NCBI GenBank assembly: GCA_030544185.1
Contig: JAUNRO010000134.1
Span: forward strand, 2,033 to 8,214
Source of the DNA: Propionibacteriaceae bacterium
GTDB lineage: Bacteria > Actinomycetota > Actinomycetes > Propionibacteriales > Propionibacteriaceae
Reading direction: 5' to 3'
Length of the DNA: 6,182 nt
The translations under genes were made by a program, and so were the position numbers. Shown here in pieces: positions 1 through 5,229 of this stretch. Numbering within the stretch: the stretch's first letter is position 1; the number at the start of each line of letters is the position of its first letter. The notes below the pieces were generated by a model that saw nothing but the letters and a program-made list of their open reading frames with translations, was not told where the DNA came from and ran no database searches.

Positions 1-1
1 C

Positions 2-593
2 GTCAGACTCGGCCACCTCGACGGCACGGATCCGCGGACGTTCGACTTCATCGCCAGTGACGAGGCCATCGCGCAATTCTGCAGATCTGGGATCCAGCGG
101 ATCCGCGGGAGCCACCGACACCGACAGCGACCCCGGTCGACGATGGCGCCATCCGCGACATGCTCATCGAGCGACAGCAATACCCCCTGGGCAACGTCGG
201 CGCGCTCGGCCGAACGTCGCTGGCGGGCATACAACCCAAGATCGTTCTCGCGCGCACCGACGGCTGGTGCCGCGTCGAGGGCGGCTTTCCGTCGACCCAC
301 ATCGTGAAGCCCCAGCTGGAGCGGTTCCCGACGGTGATCTTCGACGAGGAGTACGGTGCGCGAATCCTGCGGCGCCTGGGCCTGATGGACTATTCGGTCG
401 AGATCATCGAGTTCGCCGGACTCCCCTCGCTCGTGGTCGAGCGCTTCGACCGCGACGACCAGATCGCCGGAGGTCGGCTGCACCAGGAGGACTTCAGTCA
501 GGCGCTCGGTGCGAGCGGTGTGCAGAAATATCAGGGCCACGGCTGCAAGGAGACATCGCCGGCCACATCGAACGGCTGCGCCACGAGTGCTAG
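2..593 (+). pseudogene. Decayed HipA-family serine/threonine kinase toxin gene
   Basis: Remnant of a HipA toxin kinase (type II toxin-antitoxin family), continuing beyond the left edge. Bases 2-79 encode, in frame 2, a HipA N-terminal strand region (VRLGHLDGTDPRTFDF). Homology then jumps to frame 1 near base 79, giving ALQIWDP-like sequence, then the linker and core: TSLAGIQPKIVL (about 214-249), the nucleotide-binding lysine region THIVK (295-309), VERFDR and RLHQEDF. The roughly 50-60 residues normally lying between the two parts are absent, which suggests an internal deletion with frame change. After KYQGHG (about 526-543) similarity stops. The catalytic Asp loop (TDGHAKN type) and Mg-binding site are missing. 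A short frame-3 tail ending in GHIERLRHEC and TAG at 591-593 might be the original C terminus after a second deletion, but that is inference. It cannot encode an active kinase. An alternative is a sequencing error for the first frame change, but not for the missing kinase lobe. Confidence 0.75.
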
Positions 594-596
594 CAT
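588..596 (+). promoter_or_regulatory. Extended -10 promoter element for the toxin-antitoxin pair
   Basis: TGC-TAGCAT fits an extended -10 element (TGn followed by TAnnnT). Transcription would begin near 602-604, directly at the Shine-Dalgarno sequence. No convincing -35 is seen, as often with extended -10 promoters. It overlaps the first operator-like repeat, which fits autorepression. Confidence 0.4.
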
Positions 597-601
597 GACT
601 G

Positions 602-608
602 AAGGAGG
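602..608 (+). promoter_or_regulatory. Strong ribosome binding site that fixes the antitoxin start
   Basis: AAGGAGG lies 8 bases before the ATG at 617. It overlaps the in-frame GTG at 608, so that longer start can be ruled out. It is the best Shine-Dalgarno match noted in the window. Confidence 0.8.
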
Positions 609-616
609 TGCTATCA

Positions 617-853
617 ATGGCTGCGATAGCTGTGCGAGGACTGGACGATGAAGTCCACCGTGCTCTGATCCGCCGTGCCAGGGCGCACGGGCGCTCGATG
701 GAGGCCGAGGTGCGGCAGATTCTCACCGACACCGTGCGTGCTGATCTGGTGACTCCGAACGTGCTCGTTGAGTTCTTTCTCGCCTCGCGCGAGGAACCGG
801 TGGAACTCCCCATTCCCGAGCGCACCTACGAAGCGCCGCGAGTCGAGTTCTGA
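617..853 (+). CDS. Ribbon-helix-helix antitoxin (VapB/FitA type)
   Basis: A 78-residue antitoxin that should neutralise the PIN-domain RNase encoded directly downstream and repress their joint promoter. The N-terminal 40 residues are a ribbon-helix-helix DNA-binding fold: beta strand AAIAVRGLDDEV, then two helices with the typical RRARAHGRSMEAEVRQIL pattern (Gly-Arg-Ser between the helices, Glu-Ala-Glu-Val-Arg after). The acidic, proline-containing C-terminal part (about 50-78) would bind the toxin. Start chosen from the AAGGAGG at 602-608. Its TGA shares one base with the toxin ATG (TGATG at 851-855), so translation is coupled. Length and domain order are normal for FitA-like antitoxins. The partner assignment rests on the operon structure and is secure; the exact subfamily name is less so. 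Confidence 0.9.
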   Translation: MAAIAVRGLDDEVHRALIRRARAHGRSMEAEVRQILTDTVRADLVTPNVLVEFFLASREEPVELPIPERTYEAPRVEF

Positions 854-1263
854 TGCGCCTGGCGCTCGACACGAATGTGATCTCCGAGCTCGCGAAACCG
901 GAATGCCACCCCAACGTTCAGGCTTGGATAGTGGACTTGGACTCACTGGATCTGTTTCTGCCGGCGCCGTGCTGGGCCGAACTCAAGCGCGGCCTGTTCC
1001 TACTCCCCCACGGCCGGCGTCGTGATGCGTTGACCACGCGCCTCGATGCGTTGGTGGGCGGTCTGGGCGGAGTCCTGCCGTTCGCCAAGCGCGAGGCTGA
1101 GGTGTACGCCGAGGTGACCAGCCAGGCTGGCCGCCCTCGTCCGACCATCGACGCGATGATCGCCGCCATCTGCCGCGCCAATGACCTCGCCTTGGCGACC
1201 CGCAACATCCGCGATTTCAGCGACTGCGGAATCCGGCTGGTCGATCCATGGATCGCGGGTTAG
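853..1263 (+). CDS. vapC: PIN-domain RNase toxin (VapC/FitB type)
   Basis: A 136-residue PIN-domain protein, expected to be a Mg-dependent endoribonuclease acting as the toxin of the pair. Visible acidic active-site residues: Asp6 in LALDTNVISEL, Glu43 in CWAELKRG, Asp100 in RPTIDAMIAA and the Asn118/Asp121 region in LATRNIRDF, all in the order and spacing usual for VapC/FitB. Length is typical (about 130-140) and nothing essential is missing, so the protein looks active. It overlaps the antitoxin stop by one base and has no separate ribosome binding site of note, so its synthesis depends on the antitoxin. The cellular RNA target cannot be read from sequence. Confidence 0.93.
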   Translation: MRLALDTNVISELAKPECHPNVQAWIVDLDSLDLFLPAPCWAELKRGLFLLPHGRRRDALTTRLDALVGGLGGVLPFAKREAEVYAEVTSQAGRPRPTIDAMIAAICRANDLALATRNIRDFSDCGIRLVDPWIAG

Positions 1264-1274
1264 CTGGAGGGCCG

Positions 1275-1502
1275 ATGGCGCCGCAGGACTCACTCGTGCT
1301 CGGCCGCGAGATCTGCGTCGAGTTCGGCCTCAAGCTCAGCGCGATCGAAACCGAAAGCAGAGCCTCCCGAGAGCCAGCGCGGCCGAACGCCGCGATCGCA
1401 TCAGAATGCGTCGGGTGGCGCCTGCGCCTTCGCCCCCGGGACCAGTGGAACCCCAAGCGCTATGGGCTCACCCAGCCTCGCGATGGTCGCGCTGGCATCT
1501 AA
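1275..1502 (+). CDS. Small hypothetical open reading frame, doubtful
   Basis: A 75-codon frame starting 11 bases after the toxin stop, with GGAGGG at 1266-1271 only 3-4 bases before the ATG, which is tight. The product (begins MAPQDSLVLGREICVEFGLK) is Arg-rich in its second half and resembles no family I know. It ends overlapping the stop of the convergent minus-strand gene by three bases. It may be a third member of the toxin-antitoxin transcript, a remnant of a decayed gene, or non-coding spacer. In GC-rich DNA a frame of this size is expected by chance. The rest of 1264-1498 shows only the hairpin described separately. Confidence 0.2.
   Translation: MAPQDSLVLGREICVEFGLKLSAIETESRASREPARPNAAIASECVGWRLRLRPRDQWNPKRYGLTQPRDGRAGI
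1472..1495. terminator. Hairpin between convergent genes, terminator-like
   Basis: CCAGC (1472-1476) pairs with GCTGG (1491-1495), and the inner GCGA (1480-1483) pairs with TCGC (1487-1490) around a TGG loop. The result is a 9-base-pair GC-rich stem with a 3-base bulge (CTC). It lies just past the end of the YdeI-like gene on the minus strand and past the toxin gene on the plus strand. There is no T-run on either side, so it is not a classical intrinsic terminator, though actinobacterial terminators often lack one. Confidence 0.35.
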
Positions 1503-2014
1503 TCGACCTCGATGAGTTTCCCGCTCTTCGAGACCTCCGGGTCGGTGCACGACGACAGGTCGAAGCAACAGGGCCGACGCTTGCCGTCGCGGAGCTTGGA
1601 GATGCTGACTTCGACCCGGCGCTCGCGGGTCGTCGGGTTCTTGGTCGCCTGCACCCAGCGGACCCACTCCCATCGGGCCATCGGCGTGAGGCTGTCCCAG
1701 GTCTCCCCCAGCTCGGCAGCCGCCTCGAGCGCGGCACCGAGATCGTCAGGGATCGCCGGCTCGGGCCATACCTTCGTCGGCGTCAGCTCAGCGGTGATCG
1801 CGTCACCCTCCCCCAGCGAGAGCGCGTCGTCGACCGCGACCCAGTGCCCCTTGCGGCCATCCGGCTCCAGCACCGTGGCGAACGGCCGACCGTTCAGCTC
1901 GCCCTCCACCGCGACCTGACCCCGGGACGGCAAGGCGGCACTCGCGTCCTGCGGCAGCCGCACGATCAGTCGGTCGCCGATCCGCTGGACGGTCGCCTCG
2001 AATGAGATGGTCAT
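1499..2014 (-). CDS. YdeI/OmpD-associated-like protein with DUF1905 domain
   Basis: A 171-residue soluble protein in two parts. Residues 1-80 match the DUF1905 beta-barrel pattern (SFEATVQRIGDRLIVRLP, FATVLEPDG, HWVAVDDALSLGEGD). Residues about 85-143 match the OmdA/YdeI ('bacteriocin-protection', OmpD-associated) helical domain, with the typical IPDDLGAALE, WDSLTPMARWEWVRWV and KNPTTRERRV motifs. The C terminus carries a Cys149-Cys150 pair and Cys156 (RRPCCFDLSSC). Biochemical function of the family is not established; the name derives from genetic links to OmpD and peptide resistance in enterobacteria and may not apply to an organism without that porin. It lies 9 bases downstream of the acetyltransferase gene with only a weak Shine-Dalgarno (GTGAG), so it is probably translationally coupled to it. 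Confidence 0.85.
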   Translation of the reverse strand: MTISFEATVQRIGDRLIVRLPQDASAALPSRGQVAVEGELNGRPFATVLEPDGRKGHWVAVDDALSLGEGDAITAELTPTKVWPEPAIPDDLGAALEAAAELGETWDSLTPMARWEWVRWVQATKNPTTRERRVEVSISKLRDGKRRPCCFDLSSCTDPEVSKSGKLIEVD

Positions 2015-2023
2015 GGGCTCACG

Positions 2024-2512
2024 CTAATGGAGGGGCCGCGACATGAACACCAGCTCATAGGCGCCTGCCGACTCCCGGCCGGTCTCGGTGAACCCCTCAC
2101 GCTCATAGAGCCGAAGGTTCGCCGCGCTCCTCTCGCCGGTGAACAGCTCGACGCGGTCCACCGTCGACGGCAGGACCTCATCGACCGATCGCAGCAGCCT
2201 CGTGCCGAGTCCCCGCCCCTGCCAGTCCGGCGCCACGATCAGGCGGCCGAGCTCCGCGACGGGACCCCGCACCCGAACCCGTACCGAGCCCACGAGCCGC
2301 CCGTCCTGCCGGATCCCGAGAGGCACGACGTCCGGGTCAGCCAGTTCCGCGCGCAGCTCCGCCAGCGTCTGCACCAGCGGCGGCAGCGACACGTTCTCGT
2401 GCAGGATCGCCTCGGTGACGTACGCGGCGCGCTGGAGCGTGAGGATCTCGCCCGCGTCATCGACCGAGAGGCGATCGATCCGGTGCTCGCTCGCCATCCC
2501 TGCTCGTGCCAT
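2024..2512 (-). CDS. GNAT-family N-acetyltransferase
   Basis: A 162-residue acetyl-CoA-dependent acyltransferase of the GNAT fold; substrate unknown. The acetyl-CoA pyrophosphate loop is clear: beta strand ELGRLIVAP (87-95) followed by QGRGLG (98-103), the Q/RxxGxG/A signature. Later, SAANLRLYEREGF (129-141) is the usual C-terminal motif with Asn132 and Tyr136. An AAYVTEAILH-like N-terminal helix (29-38) would form part of the acceptor pocket. Start chosen at the first ATG because GGAAAGG (2520-2526, minus strand) sits 7 bases upstream; Met6 is an alternative. First gene of a likely two-gene transcript with the YdeI-like gene, and divergent from the gene at 2581. It could modify an amine, a small metabolite or an antibiotic; the sequence does not say which. 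Confidence 0.9.
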   Translation of the reverse strand: MARAGMASEHRIDRLSVDDAGEILTLQRAAYVTEAILHENVSLPPLVQTLAELRAELADPDVVPLGIRQDGRLVGSVRVRVRGPVAELGRLIVAPDWQGRGLGTRLLRSVDEVLPSTVDRVELFTGERSAANLRLYEREGFTETGRESAGAYELVFMSRPLH

Positions 2513-2580
2513 CGTTCTGCCTTTCCTGCGCGGTTCGCTGGGCGACCAGAATTGTCAGAGGTGCCTGCGAGGCTCCGATC
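2513..2580. promoter_or_regulatory. Divergent intergenic region
   Basis: These 68 bases must hold the start signals for both the acetyltransferase (minus) and the plus-strand gene at 2581. The ribosome binding sites are visible: GGAAAGG for the minus gene and GAGG (2569-2572, 8 bases before ATG) for the plus gene. I find no convincing -10/-35 pair and no clear dyad. Promoters may lie partly inside the neighbouring coding sequence. Confidence 0.4.
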
Positions 2581-3156
2581 ATGACAAACACCCCCGAGCA
2601 CGACCAGCGCCTGAAGTTCATCATCGACTACGCACCGCTGCCCGGCACGTCCGTGCGCACCGAGCGACTGTGGGGCCGATGGCTCGACCGTTCCGACGGT
2701 TTGGTCCTCGCCTCCAACAACGCTTTCGAAGTCCCGCTCGCCGTCGATGACGTCGTCCGAGTCGCGCGAAGGGGGGATGGCTGGCACGTCACGGAGATCG
2801 TCCGTCTCACCGAGTCGGTGGTCACCTGGACCGGCTTCGGTCCGCCGATCCCGGACAAGCAGGCGATCGCGACCTACGACGCGTGGAAAGCGAACGGCCA
2901 CACCGTTCACACCGAGGGCAACGGCCGCCACCTCATGGTCAGCGTGTGGCGCGAGTTCGCCTCGGTCGAGGAAGTGCTCGGGGTCCTCAGGACCGACCTG
3001 GCCGCGCCCGGCTGGCATCTCTGGCACGTCTTCAGCCCCGAGGACCGCATGCTCGAGATCCAGTCCTGGCTGCGGTTCAGGCCGAAGAATACGGGGCGTG
3101 CGCGACCAGCGTCTCGGGATCGTGGCGGACCGGGAAGTTCATCGACGATGCGATGA
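2581..3156 (+). CDS. Uncharacterised protein, weakly DUF4265-like
   Basis: A 191-residue soluble protein with no signal peptide or membrane segment. The N-terminal 75 residues (RLKFIIDY, SVRTERLWGRWL, LASNNAFEVPLAVDDVVRVAR, WHVTEIVRL) follow the pattern of DUF4265: a short beta-rich domain with a conserved Trp after a 'vE-LWa' strand and a 'nipF-v-gl--gD-v' segment. This is a resemblance by eye, not a search result. The second half (about 110-170) alternates charged and aromatic residues and ends in LEIQSWLRF. Start taken at ATG 2581 because GAGG lies 8 bases upstream; a longer frame begins at 2506 but would run through the intergenic region and the acetyltransferase start. The last 26 or so codons (ARPASRDRGGPGSSSTMR) are antisense to the end of the OsmC-like gene and look low in complexity, as if the original stop had been lost. 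Function unknown. Confidence 0.7.
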   Translation: MTNTPEHDQRLKFIIDYAPLPGTSVRTERLWGRWLDRSDGLVLASNNAFEVPLAVDDVVRVARRGDGWHVTEIVRLTESVVTWTGFGPPIPDKQAIATYDAWKANGHTVHTEGNGRHLMVSVWREFASVEEVLGVLRTDLAAPGWHLWHVFSPEDRMLEIQSWLRFRPKNTGRARPASRDRGGPGSSSTMR

Positions 3157-3562
3157 AGCACACCGCACCGGCCTCCTCATGCAATGCCGGCATCAGCGCG
3201 ACGTGGGCGGGATCGGTGATCGTCACCCGGGGCCGCAGGAGCACCTCGGTGAAGCGGCCGCCGATCCCCTCCTGCTCCATCATCCCGACCGGCGCATCCG
3301 CATAGGCGACCACCGTCACCCCGTGCATCACCGCCACGTGCAACAACGACAGCAGGTGGCACTCGCTGAGCGCGGCGAGCAGGAGGACCTCGGGATTCCA
3401 TCGCGCGGGATCGCCCCGGAACGGCTTGTCCGCGGAGAGATCGAGGTCCGGCCGGCCCTCGCTGCAGGCGAGGACGTCCCGGGCGTACGCCCGGAAGCCC
3501 GACGTTCCCGTCCCCAGGTTGCCCGTCCAGCTCACCTCGAGGTCATAGCGGTGCATGGTCAT
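3077..3562 (-). CDS. OsmC-family peroxiredoxin-like protein
   Basis: A 161-residue cytoplasmic protein of the OsmC/Ohr superfamily, cysteine-dependent reductases of organic hydroperoxides. The key residues are visible: Glu58 in RWNPEVLLLAALSEC, the peroxidatic Cys68 in SECHLLSLL, and the second Cys135 in AVCFIASSMNFPV. The NPE-LL-AALS-C helix is diagnostic, and the order strand-helix-Cys-long strand (GRFTEVLLRPRVTI) fits the fold. Full length for the family. Start set at ATG 3562; GGAGG (3574-3578 region, minus strand) is 11 bases upstream, and Met3 is less likely because the spacing would be 17. It follows the exporter gene by 32 bases, so it is likely the last gene of that operon. Substrate (fatty acid hydroperoxide or another peroxide) is unknown. 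Its final 80 bases overlap the plus-strand gene at 2581-3156 tail to tail. Confidence 0.9.
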   Translation of the reverse strand: MTMHRYDLEVSWTGNLGTGTSGFRAYARDVLACSEGRPDLDLSADKPFRGDPARWNPEVLLLAALSECHLLSLLHVAVMHGVTVVAYADAPVGMMEQEGIGGRFTEVLLRPRVTITDPAHVALMPALHEEAGAVCFIASSMNFPVRHDPETLVAHAPYSSA

Positions 3563-3594
3563 GCCCCACCCTGCCTCCGCCCGCCCCCGGGACG

Positions 3595-4347
3595 TCAACC
3601 CCCGAGTGCGGACAGCCCGCGCGCGACCGTCAGGACTCCCCCGATCCCCGCCAGGAGGATCGCGACCCGAGCGGCCGTGGTCTTCGACACGCGCCGATCC
3701 AGCCACGACCCCAGGAGGATGCCCACGACCACCAGCACCACCAGCCCGGGCAAAATGAGTGCCAACTCCGTCGGCGTCCCCAAGGAGGCGCCACCGACCA
3801 CCTTCGCGAGCACCGACGCGAGGCCGATCGCGAGGAACACCGGCTGCATCGTGGCCGCGAACCCGGCCTGGTCCCAGCGGGTCATCCGCGAATAGACCAC
3901 CAGGGCCGGCGCCGCGATCCCCGCGACGGCGTTGAACAGCCCGCCGAAGAACCCGCCGGGGACGATCCCCACGCGCCGGGAGATGCCCGGCAGACGCTCC
4001 GCGTACACCGCGACCGCGAGGCCCAGCAGCACGGTCACGCCGACGACCAGCATGAGGACGCCGTCGGGCAGGACGTGCGTCAGCCACGCGCCCAGCGCCA
4101 CCCCGGGGAGCGCGGTCGCAATGATCAGCGCCGCATGTCGCCACTCGACCAGGGTGCGCACCGACAGCATGATCAGCAGCGCCGTGATCGGGGTGGTGAG
4201 GTTGGTCAGCATCACCCCCAGCAGTGGGCCGAACAGCAGCGTGAGGACCGGGGCGAGCACGAGGCCGACCCCGGTCCCAGAGACGCGCTGCAGCACGGTC
4301 CCCACCAGGACCGCGACGGCGGCGATGACGATCTGCACCGGCTCCAT
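3595..4347 (-). CDS. TauE/SafE-family membrane exporter
   Basis: A 250-residue polytopic membrane protein of the TauE/SafE (DUF81) family, which exports sulfite, sulfoacetate or related organic anions. About eight hydrophobic segments are visible. Two internally repeated family signatures stand out: VSGTGVGLVLAPVL in the first half and GGFFGGLFNAVAGIAAPAL in the second, each a Gly-rich re-entrant type motif. A short positively charged segment (RRVSK) precedes the last helix. Start set at ATG 4347, which leaves a short N terminus before helix 1; an upstream in-frame TTG at 4377 would add ten polar residues. The ribosome binding site is not ideal (GGAGG 13 bases upstream, GAGG only 2). Located 41 bases after the regulator gene and 32 before the OsmC-like gene, so it is probably in one transcript with both. 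The true substrate cannot be inferred; sulfite is the best-known case. Confidence 0.88.
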   Translation of the reverse strand: MEPVQIVIAAVAVLVGTVLQRVSGTGVGLVLAPVLTLLFGPLLGVMLTNLTTPITALLIMLSVRTLVEWRHAALIIATALPGVALGAWLTHVLPDGVLMLVVGVTVLLGLAVAVYAERLPGISRRVGIVPGGFFGGLFNAVAGIAAPALVVYSRMTRWDQAGFAATMQPVFLAIGLASVLAKVVGGASLGTPTELALILPGLVVLVVVGILLGSWLDRRVSKTTAARVAILLAGIGGVLTVARGLSALGG

Positions 4348-4388
4348 GTCCTCATCATTGCCTCCGAGCGGCGGCAACGGGGTGCAGG

Positions 4389-5192
4389 TCAGCCAGCGAC
4401 GCCCTCGTGCCGATCGGCGTTGGCGTGGATCGCGTCGCGGACGTACGCCGCGAGCCCGGGCCGGATCTTCTCGAAGTACGCGGCGTACCGCTCATCGTCA
4501 ACATAGAGATCGGCGAGGTGCCGATGGAAGCCATGTGAGCAGTCGTAGTGGTGCTCGACGGCCCGGCGGTGCCGCTCGGCGACGGCCATCGCCCGCTCCC
4601 CCGCTGCGGGCGCCCCGCCTTCGAAGGCCGCGACGAAGTCGGCGTTGATCGCATCGCCCTCGGCTTTGATTGAGGCCCAGTCGGCCCTCGTCCACGTCGC
4701 TGTTCGCTCCTGCGACTGCTGCCAAGCCTCGGTGTCGCCCCAGCGCTGCTCGGCCTCTGCGGCGTACGTCTCGTCGAAGGCGTCACCGAACAGGTCCTTG
4801 AGATCCTGCGGCGTCGCGGGTGTGTTGGTCATTTCGTTCTCCAATGCTCGATCGATCGCCGAGACGAGATCCTCCATCTCGCTCAGCCGGGCCATGACCG
4901 CCGCACGCTGGCGGTGCAGATGCTCGACGATCGAACCGTCGCCGTCGACCAGGGCCGCGACCTCCGCCAAGGGGAAGCCGAGACGCCGATAGACGATGAT
5001 CGTGCCGAGCCGCTCCAGATCACCTCGGGTGTAGAGCCGGTAGCCGGCCGCGGTGCGGGCGCTCGGCACGAGCAACCCGAGGGTGTCGTAGTGGTGCAGT
5101 GTGCGCACCGTTACGCCGTATTCCTCGGCCACGGCACCGACCGTGAACGCTCCCGATTCCACCCCGGTCATCTTGCCTGTGTGTGCGGTCAT
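4389..5192 (-). CDS. TipAL-like MerR-family regulator with TipAS ligand-binding domain
   Basis: A 267-residue transcription activator of the MerR family. Residues 16-85 are the winged helix DNA-binding domain (FTVGAVAEEYGVTVRTLHHYD, GLLVPSRT-like, GYRLYTRGDLERL, YRRLGFPLAEV). Residues 88-120 form the dimerising coiled coil. Residues 128-262 form a TipAS antibiotic-recognition domain (LFGDAFDETYAAEAEQRWG, WQQSQERTATWT, HHYDCSHGFHRHLADLYV, GLAAYVRDAI). Cys218 sits where TipAS of Streptomyces carries the cysteine that forms a covalent adduct with thiopeptides. Length is near that of TipAL (253). Start chosen at ATG 5192 because the promoter places the transcript start there; GTG 5213 lacks any signal and ATG 5171 is a second choice. 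The gene probably activates its own operon with the exporter and OsmC-like genes. An internal start at codon 121 may give a TipAS-like short form. The ligand is unproven. Confidence 0.92.
   Translation of the reverse strand: MTAHTGKMTGVESGAFTVGAVAEEYGVTVRTLHHYDTLGLLVPSARTAAGYRLYTRGDLERLGTIIVYRRLGFPLAEVAALVDGDGSIVEHLHRQRAAVMARLSEMEDLVSAIDRALENEMTNTPATPQDLKDLFGDAFDETYAAEAEQRWGDTEAWQQSQERTATWTRADWASIKAEGDAINADFVAAFEGGAPAAGERAMAVAERHRRAVEHHYDCSHGFHRHLADLYVDDERYAAYFEKIRPGLAAYVRDAIHANADRHEGVAG
4830..4842 (-). promoter_or_regulatory. Internal translation start for a TipAS-like short isoform
   Basis: On the minus strand, GGAG (4842-4839) is followed after 6 bases by an in-frame ATG (4832-4830) at codon 121, in NEMTNTPATPQDLKDLF. 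This is exactly the junction between coiled coil and ligand-binding domain. The product would be 147 residues, close to the 144-residue TipAS made from an internal start in Streptomyces tipA. Expression from it is inference. Confidence 0.5.
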
Positions 5193-5229
5193 GCCTCCAG
5201 CGTGGTGGCTCACGCGGCGTGAGGGTCAA
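5193..5229 (-). promoter_or_regulatory. MerR-type promoter/operator of the regulator gene
   Basis: Read on the minus strand: -35 TTGACC (5229-5224), a 19-base spacer (5223-5205), and a weak -10 CACGCT (5204-5199). The spacer contains a perfect palindrome CTCACGC-C-GCGTGAG (plus coordinates 5209-5223). A 19-base spacer holding a dyad is the hallmark of promoters twisted open by MerR proteins. Six bases (GGAGGC) separate the -10 from ATG 5192, so the transcript would be leaderless or nearly so. The element overlaps the last codons and stop of the hydrolase gene. Confidence 0.7.

Larger units (their letters stand above)
587..630 (+). promoter_or_regulatory. Repeated half-sites around the antitoxin start: candidate autoregulatory operator
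   Basis: GTGCTAGCA (587-595) is repeated as GTGCTATCA (608-616), one mismatch, exactly 21 bases apart, about two helical turns. The second copy also forms a perfect inverted repeat GCTATC (610-615) / GATAGC (625-630) with a 9-base gap that encloses the ATG of the antitoxin. The first copy contains the self-complementary GCTAGC. Ribbon-helix-helix antitoxins of this family bind repeated half-sites over their own promoter, so an operator is likely. A hairpin masking the start codon in mRNA is the alternative. No binding data are implied. Confidence 0.45.

Noticed and set aside
608..619. GTG at 608 as the antitoxin start
   Set aside because: It overlaps the Shine-Dalgarno sequence itself; ATG 617 has ideal spacing.
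1181..2005. Long plus-strand reading frame over the YdeI-like gene
   Set aside because: Arg/Pro-rich translation with no family features; it is the GC-bias shadow of the real minus-strand gene, and it also overlaps the toxin gene.
2747..3895. Very long plus-strand frame (382 codons) across three genes
   Set aside because: Low-complexity Ser/Arg/Pro composition, and it is antisense or out of frame to genes with clear motifs (DUF4265-like, OsmC, TauE).
3077..4144. 355-codon minus-strand frame that would extend the OsmC protein by almost 200 residues
   Set aside because: The extension is the exporter gene read in another frame (Gly/Arg/Ala-rich); OsmC proteins are about 140-160 residues and begin at the MTMHRYDLEV start.
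3932..4648. Plus-strand frame opposite the exporter and regulator genes
   Set aside because: Ser/Thr/Arg-rich shadow translation; the opposite strand has strong family evidence.
5171..5213. Alternative regulator starts GTG 5213 and ATG 5171
   Set aside because: GTG 5213 lies inside the operator upstream of the inferred transcript start. ATG 5171 has only AGG four bases upstream; it remains possible but is less supported than ATG 5192.
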